Assembly: GCA_036771835.1 (NCBI GenBank)
Contig: DAIPGN010000010.1
Coordinates: 1-64,000 of the forward strand
Length of the DNA stretch: 64,000 nucleotides
Direction: 5' to 3'
Source: UBA4877 sp002399285
GTDB lineage: Bacteria > Bacillota > Thermoanaerobacteria > Thermoanaerobacterales > UBA4877
Both the position numbers and the translations under genes were made by a program. Shown here piece after piece: positions 44,395 to 52,629 of the stretch (its first letter is position 1; every line of letters begins with the position of its first letter). The notes beneath the pieces are model-generated. The model saw only the letters and a program-made list of their open reading frames with translations, did not search any database and was not told where the DNA came from.

Positions 44395-45208
44395 CGCTTA
44401 TCTCCTCCCTCATCCTTAATACCTCGTCTCGTGCCGCGTCCCTGTAGTCTCTTCCGCTTTTCCTGTATGCCAGCAGCACCTTCCTGGAGGAATTTATCAG
44501 TATCCCCCGCTCGTTGCCGTCCAGCGCGGCCGCTATGTCTCCCGCGGTCCCTCCCTGCGCGCCGTAGCCCGGAATGAGCAAAAAGCATTCTTTCATGATC
44601 GATCTTATCCTTCTAAGTTCCCCGGGGTATGTCGCCCCGGCCACCCCGCCTATCCTCGAATACTCCCCGTCCATATAGCCCTTTCCCCATGCCGTGACCT
44701 TTTGCGCGACCGCCTCATAGAGAGGCCGCCCTTCCGTCATGAGGTTCTGTATGTCCGCGCAGCCCTTATTGGAGGTCTTCACCAGAACGAATGCCCCCTT
44801 ATCATACCTGCCGCAGTCCTCGAAGAAGGGCTGCAGGGAGTCGTATCCCAGATACGGGTTTAGCGTCACAAAGTCGATGCAGTCCTTGGAAAGGTACGCC
44901 TTGGAATAGCTGGCGGCGGTATCTCCTATGTCGCCCCTCTTTACGTCCGCTATTACGATGAAGCCCTTCTCCTTGGCGTACTCCGCGGCATCAAAGAAAT
45001 CCGCCATGCCCCGTAGGCCCCTCTCCTCATACATGGCAATCTGTATCTTCACCGCCGCGACGGCACCGCACAGCGCGTCCATGATGCCCCTGTTGAATTC
45101 GGCGACCTCCGTCACCCCTTGGGGCAGATAGCCGGTCTTGGTGTCCAGGCCGATGACCGAAGGATTGCCGGTCCTATCTATACCCTCCGCTAATCTCTGC
45201 ATAAGCAT
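44351..45208 (-). CDS. pyrF: Orotidine 5'-phosphate decarboxylase
   Basis: A 285-residue PyrF of the long (type 2) class, with catalytic residues in VIADVKRGDIGDTAASYSKAYL (near residue 94) and the phosphate loop LIPGYGAQGG (near 223). Overlaps pyrC-like by 35 bp and pyrK by 44 bp, so the reading frames are tightly packed. Confidence 0.93.
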   Translation of the reverse strand: MLMQRLAEGIDRTGNPSVIGLDTKTGYLPQGVTEVAEFNRGIMDALCGAVAAVKIQIAMYEERGLRGMADFFDAAEYAKEKGFIVIADVKRGDIGDTAASYSKAYLSKDCIDFVTLNPYLGYDSLQPFFEDCGRYDKGAFVLVKTSNKGCADIQNLMTEGRPLYEAVAQKVTAWGKGYMDGEYSRIGGVAGATYPGELRRIRSIMKECFLLIPGYGAQGGTAGDIAAALDGNERGILINSSRKVLLAYRKSGRDYRDAARDEVLRMREEISDAFANSRKDRQDLI

Positions 45209-46433
45209 AGGATCCGCTCCTTTCCCATGCGACCTCGCCAGAAGCTATGGTGCACATCACCGTTCCCGTAAGGGTGCTGCCTAGGAATGGATTGTTGCTT
45301 TCGGAGATCATCCCGTCCAGCGTGAATTCCCTATCCATATCGGCTATCACTATATCGGCCCGGCCGCCCTCCTCCATCCTTACCGGCTTTTGCCCCAGTA
45401 TCTCTGCGGGCCTTACCGACATCAGCCTGACCAGGTCCTTTATCCCTATTACGCCCTCGCCCAAAAGATAGGTGGCGATGATGGGGAACGCAGTCTCTAT
45501 GCCGGATATGCCAAAGTCCGCCTTGGCAAACTCCGTATTTTTGACTACCTTGGACTTCGGCCTGTGGTCGGATGATATGGCGTCTATCCTGCCCTGCCTT
45601 ACCGCGTCCCTGAGCGCCTCGACGTCGTTTCTCCCTCTCAGGGGCGGGTTTATCTTGAGCGTGGTATCATAATCTCCCATCTCGCTCTCGTCCAATACCA
45701 GATGATAGGGAGTGACGTCGGCGGTTATCGGCGCGCCCTGCTCCCGTCCCCGGCATAGGTCTTCGAGCGATGCTGCGGTGCTCATATCCATTATGTGGAC
45801 GGGCACTCCTTCCCGCTCGGACAGCACGGCCATGATATTTATCAATATCTCCTCGATCTCGGCGGGAATACCGGCCAGGCCGTAGAGCGTGGAATAATTG
45901 CCCTCATTCATCAGGCCGCCGCAGTCCTCCGGCATGAACATGAGAGGAACGCCGGCAAGCCGCGCGTATCTCAGGGCCTTGGACGCAAAGACAGGGTCCT
46001 TAATGCCGCTCACATCGGAAAGAGCGGCAGCGCCCGCCCCGGCAATCTTCCCCATCTCCGAGAGTTCCTCGCCCTTCAGGCCCTTGGATATCCCGCCTAT
46101 GGGAAAGACCTCTATGGGCAGACCGCGGTACTTATCCCTTATATACCTTATCCCCATCTCGCCGTCTATGGGAGGATCGCTGTCGGGAAGCAGCGCCACC
46201 CTTGTGTAGCCTCCCGCGAGCGCCGCCCTTGCCAGCGTCGCCGGAGCATCCCCCTGATGGGCGTGCATCTCCACAAAGGAGGGCATGACCGTGAGCCCCT
46301 CGGCGTCTATTACCCGGTCAGCATCCGCATCGATATGCCCTATCCGGGTTATCCTGCCGTCCTCTATCAGCACGTCCGCCTTTATCTCCTTGCGGTCATC
46401 AGCAACACAGCCGTTTTTGATAAGAATACTCAT
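45174..46433 (-). CDS. Dihydroorotase-like protein with degenerate active site
   Basis: A 419-residue amidohydrolase-fold protein aligned with type I PyrC over its full length. The first motif keeps His-x-His (EMHAHQGD) but lacks the usual Arg. The AHCED histidine is replaced (FMPEDC). The HVCHIS second His is Asp (VHIMDMS). TDHAPH is SDHRPKS, so the last His is Lys. The Asp in ALSDVSG and INPPLR remain. Most zinc ligands are gone, so it is probably a structural partner of PyrB, as known for Pseudomonas PyrC'. Overlaps pyrB by 35 bp. Confidence 0.8.
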   Translation of the reverse strand: MSILIKNGCVADDRKEIKADVLIEDGRITRIGHIDADADRVIDAEGLTVMPSFVEMHAHQGDAPATLARAALAGGYTRVALLPDSDPPIDGEMGIRYIRDKYRGLPIEVFPIGGISKGLKGEELSEMGKIAGAGAAALSDVSGIKDPVFASKALRYARLAGVPLMFMPEDCGGLMNEGNYSTLYGLAGIPAEIEEILINIMAVLSEREGVPVHIMDMSTAASLEDLCRGREQGAPITADVTPYHLVLDESEMGDYDTTLKINPPLRGRNDVEALRDAVRQGRIDAISSDHRPKSKVVKNTEFAKADFGISGIETAFPIIATYLLGEGVIGIKDLVRLMSVRPAEILGQKPVRMEEGGRADIVIADMDREFTLDGMISESNNPFLGSTLTGTVMCTIASGEVAWERSGSYAYAEISGGYR

Positions 46434-47337
46434 TGGTCTCCCTCCCTATGGTTTTTAGTACCGCCATCCTTACGGCGACCCCCATGGTGACCTGTTCCTC
46501 TATCACCGAAGCGGGCGACGAAGCGATATCGTAGTCTATCTCCACTCCCCTGTTCATCGGGCCGGGATGCATTATCAGGGCACCCGGCCTGGCCAGGCCC
46601 GCTCTCTCCTTCGTGATCCCGTAAAACTTGGAATACTCCGAGAGGGAAGGTATAAACCCGCCCGCCTGTCTCTCCAGCTGTACCCTGAGCGCCATTATAA
46701 CGTCCGCATCGTACGCCGCCTCTTCCACGCTGCCGCATACCTCTGCGCCCATCGACCCCACTCCGGCGGGTATCATGGTAGGCGGCCCGGACACGCGCAC
46801 GCTTGCCCCCAGCTTAGTTAGCCCGAATATATTGGACCGCGCCACCCTGCTGTGCAGTATGTCTCCGACTATGGCAACCTTAAGTCCTTCTATCCTTCCC
46901 CTCTCCTTGAGCATCGTAAGCATATCCAAGAGCGCCTGGGTGGGATGTTCGTTTATGCCGTCCCCTCCGTTTATCACGGAAGCCCCGCAAAACCGCGCGG
47001 CCAGATGCGCTGCGCCCGTCATCGGATGCCGCATCGCTATATAGTCTATTCCCATGCTCTCCAGCGTTCTCACCGTATCTATCAGCGACTCGCCCTTTTT
47101 CACGCTGCTCGTGGAAGTCTCCACGGATATCACCCTCATACCCAGATTCTTGGCCGCCATCTCGAAGGATGCCCTCGTCCTGGTGCTGGGCTCATAGAAG
47201 AGCGTCACCATCGTCCTGTCCGCAAACTCATCCGTATAGTTTCTGTCCACCACGTTCTTGTACTGCCTCAGACCCTCGTCCAGTATTTCCTCTATCTCAG
47301 TCCTGCTCAAATCCCTCAGTCCCAATAGATCCTTCAT
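46399..47337 (-). CDS. pyrB: Aspartate carbamoyltransferase catalytic subunit
   Basis: A 312-residue transferase with all key motifs: FYEPSTRTRASFE (near residue 48), SSVKKGES, GDGINEHPTQALLD, VGDILHSRVARSN and MHPGPMNRGVEI. It condenses carbamoyl phosphate and aspartate. First gene of the operon. No pyrI is present, so regulation is at the RNA leader. Confidence 0.94.
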   Translation of the reverse strand: MKDLLGLRDLSRTEIEEILDEGLRQYKNVVDRNYTDEFADRTMVTLFYEPSTRTRASFEMAAKNLGMRVISVETSTSSVKKGESLIDTVRTLESMGIDYIAMRHPMTGAAHLAARFCGASVINGGDGINEHPTQALLDMLTMLKERGRIEGLKVAIVGDILHSRVARSNIFGLTKLGASVRVSGPPTMIPAGVGSMGAEVCGSVEEAAYDADVIMALRVQLERQAGGFIPSLSEYSKFYGITKERAGLARPGALIMHPGPMNRGVEIDYDIASSPASVIEEQVTMGVAVRMAVLKTIGRETNEYSYQKRLCC

Positions 47338-47359
47338 TCAATTATCCCCTCCATGATAT

Positions 47360-47402
47360 AAAAAAATAGGATAGACCGCTCTTTAAGCAAATCTATCCTA
47401 TT
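47360..47402 (-). terminator. Attenuator terminator of the pyr operon
   Basis: AATAGGATAGA (complement of 47402-47392) pairs with TCTATCCTATT (complement of 47375-47365), a perfect 11-bp stem with T-run, only 22 bases before pyrB. Confidence 0.85.
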
Positions 47403-47422
47403 CAGGGATATATTTTCACCAT
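47402..47422 (-). CDS. Possible 6-codon leader peptide
   Basis: ATG GTG AAA ATA TAT CCC TGA, preceded by a perfect AAGAAGGAGG 8 bases upstream (47440-47431). The stop codon touches the first base of the attenuator stem. It may be a true leader peptide or a chance product of a purine-rich PyrR loop flank. Confidence 0.35.
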   Translation of the reverse strand: MVKIYP

Positions 47423-47438
47423 TAATAATACCTCCTTC

Positions 47439-47456
47439 TTAGCCTCTCCGGGCTAA
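47439..47456 (-). promoter_or_regulatory. PyrR-binding RNA element
   Basis: On the minus strand TTAGCCCGGAGAGGCTAA matches the PyrR anti-antiterminator loop (consensus around CCNGNGAGGCU with flanking stem). PyrR with UMP bound would favour the downstream terminator. No pyrR gene is in the window. Confidence 0.75.
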
Positions 47457-47507
47457 ATTAAAGTATGGCAGGCATTTAATAAGCCTCACTCATATTCGAT
47501 TAGTGTA

Positions 47508-47536
47508 AGTATATCACACATGACCCCATCTGTAAA
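47508..47536 (-). promoter_or_regulatory. Promoter of the pyr operon
   Basis: TTTACA (47536-47531), 17 bases, TATACT (47513-47508). The predicted leader is about 165 nt long and holds the PyrR element and attenuator. Confidence 0.7.
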
Positions 47537-47563
47537 TAAATTTTTTATCCCGGATGGTATCCA

Positions 47564-48481
47564 TTATCTGTTGACAGATCGTGCCATCCTTATATAAGTA
47601 TGACGAATCCCTCTGATAGCAGTGCCGTATGTCTTGATATTTTCAGGCAGTGCCATACCCAGATAACCTGAGTCTCCAATATGATGAATATCGGTCCCCG
47701 CCATTTTGCACATCAAAGCGATCTCCCTGATCGTATCCGGTTCCGCACCTTCCTGCGAAGTTCCTATAGAAGTCAATGTTGCCGCGCCTAGTTTATGTGC
47801 ATAAGCAATAAGTTCTTTGGCAATATCAAGAGTTATCCCCGGTACGGTCCCAGGGGCAGGAATAAGGATCACATCGGCGCCGGACCTTACGAATTCATCA
47901 ATATCATCTTTAGTTATAATGTTATCTCCCGCTTCGGAGAGGACACATGCAGCGTGCATTTTACCGGCGCAAAGAATTATGTCGTCACCGACGACGGCAC
48001 TGATTTCTTTTAAAGCTTTGGCAATCTGTGCATTTCCAACGCCGATCCCGGGGTTACCGGTTATAAGTATCAGCTTTATGCCTAAGTCTCTTGCTTTTAT
48101 AGCGTTTTCTGCAGTAGCTTTTCTGCCTTCATTAAACTTTAATTCGGGCAGTTCAAGCCCAATGCTTTCGGATACGGGCTCTAAATTTATCCCTAATGGT
48201 CTGCCTACAAGGCGTTTGAGTTCCGCAACTGCTTCCGGACCCTGCTCTATAGGAATACCTCTGATAACGGGGTTATTTACATCAAGCATATTCAATAATA
48301 TAATATCCGCACCCATCGCCGCTGCTAATTCTGCATCAGAAACTTGGTAAAGCATCGGATTGAGATGAGGGATGACCTCGCTCATTAAAACCCTTCCTTC
48401 ACTCGCAATAATAGAGTCAAGGAGATCCCTTTTATTTATGTTTTTAAAATCTGAAGCTGCCAAGTCTAAAAATCTTTTCAT
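47564..48481 (-). CDS. TIM-barrel protein of unknown function
   Basis: A 305-residue protein, probably a TIM barrel. It has repeated strand-end motifs such as ADIILLNMLDVNNP, LILITGNPGIGVGN, ADVILIPAPGTVPGIT and TDIHHIGDSGYLG. Related proteins sit beside PTS genes and are often loosely labelled PEP-mutase- or haloacid-dehalogenase-like. The AAGD/GDSG-type phosphate contacts fit a phosphorylated substrate. Last gene of the LicT-controlled operon. Ribosome site GAGGAGA. No function can be assigned. Confidence 0.65.
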   Translation of the reverse strand: MKRFLDLAASDFKNINKRDLLDSIIASEGRVLMSEVIPHLNPMLYQVSDAELAAAMGADIILLNMLDVNNPVIRGIPIEQGPEAVAELKRLVGRPLGINLEPVSESIGLELPELKFNEGRKATAENAIKARDLGIKLILITGNPGIGVGNAQIAKALKEISAVVGDDIILCAGKMHAACVLSEAGDNIITKDDIDEFVRSGADVILIPAPGTVPGITLDIAKELIAYAHKLGAATLTSIGTSQEGAEPDTIREIALMCKMAGTDIHHIGDSGYLGMALPENIKTYGTAIRGIRHTYIRMARSVNR

Positions 48482-48583
48482 TTTTTATCATCTCCTCATA
48501 TATTTGTTTAAGTTTGTATCCTGTTATTAAAAATTGCTCCTGACACATTATCGCCGATATATTAACTGTCATAAGCCATGAAA

Positions 48584-48598
48584 TCTGCAAATTGCAGA
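48584..48598 (-). repeat. Short palindrome after cutC
   Basis: TCTGCAAATTGCAGA is a perfect 7-bp-arm palindrome just past the cutC stop codon. It could be a weak processing or attenuation hairpin. There is no T-run. Confidence 0.4.
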
Positions 48599-48600
48599 CT

Positions 48601-49350
48601 TCATGATTTAGAAAGTGAGTTTACCAACCTTTGAACAAGTTCCATATCGGCCACATCGTGATCCATCGTATGCGGGTCCTGAAGATATGAATAACTCACT
48701 CTATCCCCTATTGTCGTCGGATCGGTGCGATAATTTTTGCATGAAGAATGAACCTGGTAAATTCCTGTTTTAGTCATTATTTCTTTGGCATTATCCGCGT
48801 TTATCCCGCTGCCTGCTAAGATTTGAATCCGATCTCCAAATTTTAGCTGCAATAACCGGATCAGTTCAATCCCATCGATTGCGTTTGCCTCTTGCCCGCT
48901 GGTCAAAATCCGATCCACTTTGCAGGAGATCAATCCTTCCATGGTCTTTAGCGGATCGGGGCAAACGTCAAAAGCCCGATGAAAAACAGCTTCCTTCTGA
49001 TAACCATGGACCAAGTCGACCATTGCTTTTGTCTTTTCAAGGTCCGCATTCTTATCGGCCTTTAAAAATCCAAATGCAATGCCATCCGCGCCATTCTCTA
49101 AAAAAATCTTTGCGTCTTCCATCATGATCATTGCTTCCGGTTCGTCATAGCAAAATCCAGCGGCACGCGGGCGAACCATACATACCACGTTCAATTTTGT
49201 CTCTTTTTTTACACGGATCAAAGATGCCAAACTTGGCGTCAATCCGCCGACACTCAAAGCGCTGTTAAGTTCAACGCGATCGGCACCGCCTTTATAAGCT
49301 GACAAACAGTCCTGATAACCTCCTGCACATACTTCAACAATTTTTTTCAT
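48601..49350 (-). CDS. cutC: CutC family protein
   Basis: A 249-residue TIM-barrel protein with the family start VEVCAGGYQDCLSAYKGGADRVELNSALSVGGLTPS and the VMVRPR-type segment (MVRPRAAGFCY). Called copper homeostasis protein, although the biochemical role is unclear and the fold suggests sugar or phosphate chemistry. Here it lies in a sugar PTS operon, which supports a metabolic role. ATG 49350 has only a weak ribosome site (GGGATG). Confidence 0.85.
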   Translation of the reverse strand: MKKIVEVCAGGYQDCLSAYKGGADRVELNSALSVGGLTPSLASLIRVKKETKLNVVCMVRPRAAGFCYDEPEAMIMMEDAKIFLENGADGIAFGFLKADKNADLEKTKAMVDLVHGYQKEAVFHRAFDVCPDPLKTMEGLISCKVDRILTSGQEANAIDGIELIRLLQLKFGDRIQILAGSGINADNAKEIMTKTGIYQVHSSCKNYRTDPTTIGDRVSYSYLQDPHTMDHDVADMELVQRLVNSLSKS

Positions 49351-49406
49351 AAAACATCCCGACTTCATTATATTTAATACTAGAATACTGATATTCATGA
49401 TAAAAA

Positions 49407-50873
49407 TCAATCAATATATCTTAAATCCCCACATTCATCCATCGGCCACATTGGTCTGTAAATACGTTTAAAAGGAATTCTTTCCGACCTCTGTACCGTT
49501 GGTCCGTCAGTAAGCGCCATAATATGATATGCTGTCTCAGGCACTAAATACGTATCAAGATATCCCATTTTAACGACTACAATATCATAGTCATGAAATT
49601 CTAATCCGGCTTTGTGGAATTGATCCATATTGCCATATTGTATATTCGTATTTAGGACTATTACATCAATAGAGGAATTATCAATATTTACCGTATATGC
49701 TTTGCCGACGATATGAGGCGGACTAAATAATCCATGCATTTCCTCACCTATTTGTTTCAACGTTCCTTCAATATGGACCGGAGCTGATAATTCATCTTCT
49801 CCCGCTCCTAAATCAATTGAAACACGATCTCCTTTTTTATACGGCTCCATTTGATTATATGTTTTTGGATCATTAATTCCCGCAACAAGTACTTTTTTCC
49901 CACATAGATCGGATTTTAATAATTCTCTTAAGATAACCGTATTTTGGCCGTATCCGCCTGCTCCGCAGTTATCTCCCGAATCAGTAATAACCGCCGTCTT
50001 CCCTGCGAAACCGACTGCTCTTTTTACGGATTCGGCAGGTTCATCAAAATTCCCGCTGAATTTAAATTCTGCTCTATGTGCCCAGGCATATTGCGAAATC
50101 TTGTCCGCAACCTTTTCACAGTATTGAATGTCCTGAGGCGTATTCGGTACGACTACGACCGCCGCTCCTAATTTATCATCGTCATGGCGTATATATCCCA
50201 CGTGATAAGAATCCGAGAAAACCCGCGGGTCTTTTTCAGCCTCATCCAACATTGCGTTTATAGTCAACATAGGTTCCCTTGCTGAAACACTTCTTTCTCC
50301 GCCGACCATGATCGGTAATTTCCGGATAATCGGTTTCATTTCCCTTCTGTTTTCAAGCAGATCAATAAATTTTTCAGCAACTAGCCTTTCCGTACCTGCC
50401 TGATCCGAATGTGGGGATTCTCTGTAGCAGCGTACCAAATCAACATTTTCAGCTAATTCTTTGGTTATATTTCCATGCGGATCCATTACCAATGCAATAG
50501 GCATATATTGGCCCACAATTTCCCGGATTTTCTTAATAATATAATGTTCTCCGGAAACTTCATCAAGATCCATTATCCCGCTTGCGCCATGAAGTTGAAG
50601 ATATATCCCATCTATTCCATCCATATTATCCTTAATCGTCTTTATAATTTTATCGGCAATAAAATCAAAAGCCTCACGCTTGATCATCCCATTCGGGTTA
50701 AGACGTGCATAAATTGCGGGAACCAACTCAATATTTTTTTTCTCAAAAATATCTTCAATATGCATTGCTTTGATGCAATCATCACCATACAGCAGCAAAA
50801 ATTCATCCAGATCTGCGACATGAGAAATATGTTCATTACATTCCGACGTAAAATGTGCTATTAATACTTTCAT
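49407..50873 (-). CDS. M81 family metallopeptidase-like protein (MlrC-like)
   Basis: A 488-residue protein with the M81 N-terminal domain (LIAHFTSECNEHI; LQLHGASGIMDLDEVSGEHYI; MDPHGNIT) and the C-terminal MlrC domain (TDSGDNCGAGGYGQNTVIL; MGYLDTYLVPETA). Metal-binding residues appear to be present. M81 enzymes open cyclic peptides in microcystin degraders, but most have no known substrate. Its place between a PTS permease and CutC suggests a small imported compound. Its ribosome site is separated from the start by a hairpin. Confidence 0.82.
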   Translation of the reverse strand: MKVLIAHFTSECNEHISHVADLDEFLLLYGDDCIKAMHIEDIFEKKNIELVPAIYARLNPNGMIKREAFDFIADKIIKTIKDNMDGIDGIYLQLHGASGIMDLDEVSGEHYIIKKIREIVGQYMPIALVMDPHGNITKELAENVDLVRCYRESPHSDQAGTERLVAEKFIDLLENRREMKPIIRKLPIMVGGERSVSAREPMLTINAMLDEAEKDPRVFSDSYHVGYIRHDDDKLGAAVVVVPNTPQDIQYCEKVADKISQYAWAHRAEFKFSGNFDEPAESVKRAVGFAGKTAVITDSGDNCGAGGYGQNTVILRELLKSDLCGKKVLVAGINDPKTYNQMEPYKKGDRVSIDLGAGEDELSAPVHIEGTLKQIGEEMHGLFSPPHIVGKAYTVNIDNSSIDVIVLNTNIQYGNMDQFHKAGLEFHDYDIVVVKMGYLDTYLVPETAYHIMALTDGPTVQRSERIPFKRIYRPMWPMDECGDLRYID

Positions 50874-50881
50874 ATTTATTC

Positions 50882-50920
50882 GTATGATATTTATAGAAGC
50901 AAAATATCATACCCTCCTTT
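50882..50920 (-). promoter_or_regulatory. Hairpin between ribosome site and start codon of the M81 gene
   Basis: AAAGGAGG (50920-50913) is followed at once by an 11-bp stem (GTATGATATTT with AAATATCATAC, 50912-50882). Eight bases later comes the ATG (50873). Linear distance is 39 bases, but folding brings it to 8. No other ribosome site is near the start. Confidence 0.65.
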
Positions 50921-50956
50921 CTTTTTAAATTAGTGATTTATAAACTGATGTCAACT

Positions 50957-52375
50957 TTATTTCACTTGTTGTCTTTCAGGCTTTTCCGTGAAACCAAATA
51001 GTAACGATAAAATAAAACTAACTGAAAATGCTGCGGCACAAGCAATAATTCCGGGAACAAGACTTGAACCGTCTCCGCCTGCGCATACCGTAAAGAACAA
51101 AATATTTCCCGTTCCTATCGTATATGCTTTTGCCTGTAAGATAGAGGCAATGATGCCGCCTATAAAACCGCCGGTAAATAGCCATATCATAGCTTTCTTA
51201 AAGCGGAAAATACACCCGAAAATAGTCGGCTCACTAACTCCCCCTAAAATTAAAGTAAGCGCATTGGATGTATTCATTGCTCTTTCTTCCTTTTTTGAAC
51301 GAATAGCAAAGGCAAGAGCTACACCTATCAGAGCATATGTGGCAACAATGGCGCTCAGCCAAAACAGGTCGTCATACCCCTGGGTTGCAAACTGATTCAA
51401 TATAATCGGTATTAAAGCCTTATCCATTCCTAAGCCGACGAGTACATACCACAACCCGCCGATCAATCCTACTGCCAACGGGCCGACTGTTGAAACAAGC
51501 CATTTAGCAACAATAGCAATCAGAGTACCGCAATAGCTGCCAATAGGTCCTAGTATACACAGTGTTATGGGAAGCATAATAATAACTGTACATGCGGGGA
51601 CAACAGCCGTTTTTAAAGATTTCGGACAAATTTTATCAATATATTTATACACGTAAGATAAAACCCAAACCATTAAAATACTTGGCAATAATTGATTAGG
51701 ATAATTAACTAAGGTCATAGGTATGCCAAAAACAGTAAATTTAGTGCCGTCCGCAACCATTTTAACCAATGTTGGATGAACCAATACGGCACTTAAAAAC
51801 AGCGCGATAGGAATACTCGTATTAAATTTTTTTGCTGCTGTCCAGGCAACAAAGATCGGAAAATAATAAAACCCGGCATCTCCTACAAAATTTAGCAGAG
51901 TTAAAACGTTACTTTCTGCTGGAAAAATATTCAATAAATTTGGCCCCAAAATTGTGACAAACATTTTGATGATTCCTGCGCCAACAAAAATCGGATAAAT
52001 TGGAAATACACATTCCGAAATCGTGCCGATAATAATTTTGTTGAAAAGATAGTTGAATGAGAACCTTTCCCTTTTTTGTGAATCAGGTTCAATATCTTCT
52101 TTAACTATATCTTCCCTTTTAAATCCCTCAAGTTCACAAATTGTTTCATAAACATCTTCTACTTCTTGTCCAATTATAACTTGTAACTGATCGCCAACCC
52201 ATTGGCATCCAATTACACCCGATATCTTTTCAATTTCGTCAATATTTACTAATGCCTTATCTTTTAAATTAAATCTCAACCTGGTTACACAATGTGTAAA
52301 AAAGCTAACGTTATCTTTACCGCCAATACCTTTGATTATTTCAGACGACATCATTGAATAATCTTTCTTTTTCAT
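50957..52375 (-). CDS. PTS EIIBC component, glucose/beta-glucoside superfamily
   Basis: A 472-residue transporter. The EIIB domain (residues 1-85) holds the phosphorylated cysteine in FFTHCVTRLRF (near 30). EIIC follows with ten or so helices and the GGVSEPTIFG motif near residue 385. EIIA is absent, so another system must supply it. Controlled by LicT through the antiterminator upstream. The substrate is unknown. Confidence 0.9.
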   Translation of the reverse strand: MKKKDYSMMSSEIIKGIGGKDNVSFFTHCVTRLRFNLKDKALVNIDEIEKISGVIGCQWVGDQLQVIIGQEVEDVYETICELEGFKREDIVKEDIEPDSQKRERFSFNYLFNKIIIGTISECVFPIYPIFVGAGIIKMFVTILGPNLLNIFPAESNVLTLLNFVGDAGFYYFPIFVAWTAAKKFNTSIPIALFLSAVLVHPTLVKMVADGTKFTVFGIPMTLVNYPNQLLPSILMVWVLSYVYKYIDKICPKSLKTAVVPACTVIIMLPITLCILGPIGSYCGTLIAIVAKWLVSTVGPLAVGLIGGLWYVLVGLGMDKALIPIILNQFATQGYDDLFWLSAIVATYALIGVALAFAIRSKKEERAMNTSNALTLILGGVSEPTIFGCIFRFKKAMIWLFTGGFIGGIIASILQAKAYTIGTGNILFFTVCAGGDGSSLVPGIIACAAAFSVSFILSLLFGFTEKPERQQVK

Positions 52376-52387
52376 ATCTATTCTCGA

Positions 52388-52421
52388 TGATATTTACAAA
52401 CTAAATATCACGCACTCCTTT
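52388..52421 (-). promoter_or_regulatory. Hairpin between ribosome site and start codon of the EIIBC gene
   Basis: AAAGGAGT (52421-52414) precedes an 8-bp stem TGATATTT/AAATATCA (52410-52388), 12 bases before the ATG. The stem core is the same as in the hairpin before the M81 gene. Confidence 0.55.
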
Positions 52422-52554
52422 CGCTTTAATTTGTAATTTGATCCTGATGTACCGCCGGCTTTCGTATACCGCAACTCCTCTCTAAGTTTGAATTTCAGTT
52501 ATCTATTACGCCGATCTATATATTGGAGCGCGCATCCATATATAGTATCAGCAA

Positions 52555-52629
52555 AAAACCCAAAGCAAAACAGTTTTATTAGAGCTGTTTGTACTTTGGG
52601 TAATGCCTGCATCAAAGCAGTTACAATCC
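52555..52629 (-). promoter_or_regulatory. LicT antiterminator (RAT) and terminator before EIIBC
   Basis: RAT element GGATTGTAACTGC...GCAGGCATTACC (52629-52599) starts inside the licT stop codon. It overlaps the terminator stem CCCAAAG/CTTTGGG followed by six T (to about 52555). LicT binding keeps transcription going into EIIBC. Confidence 0.85.
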
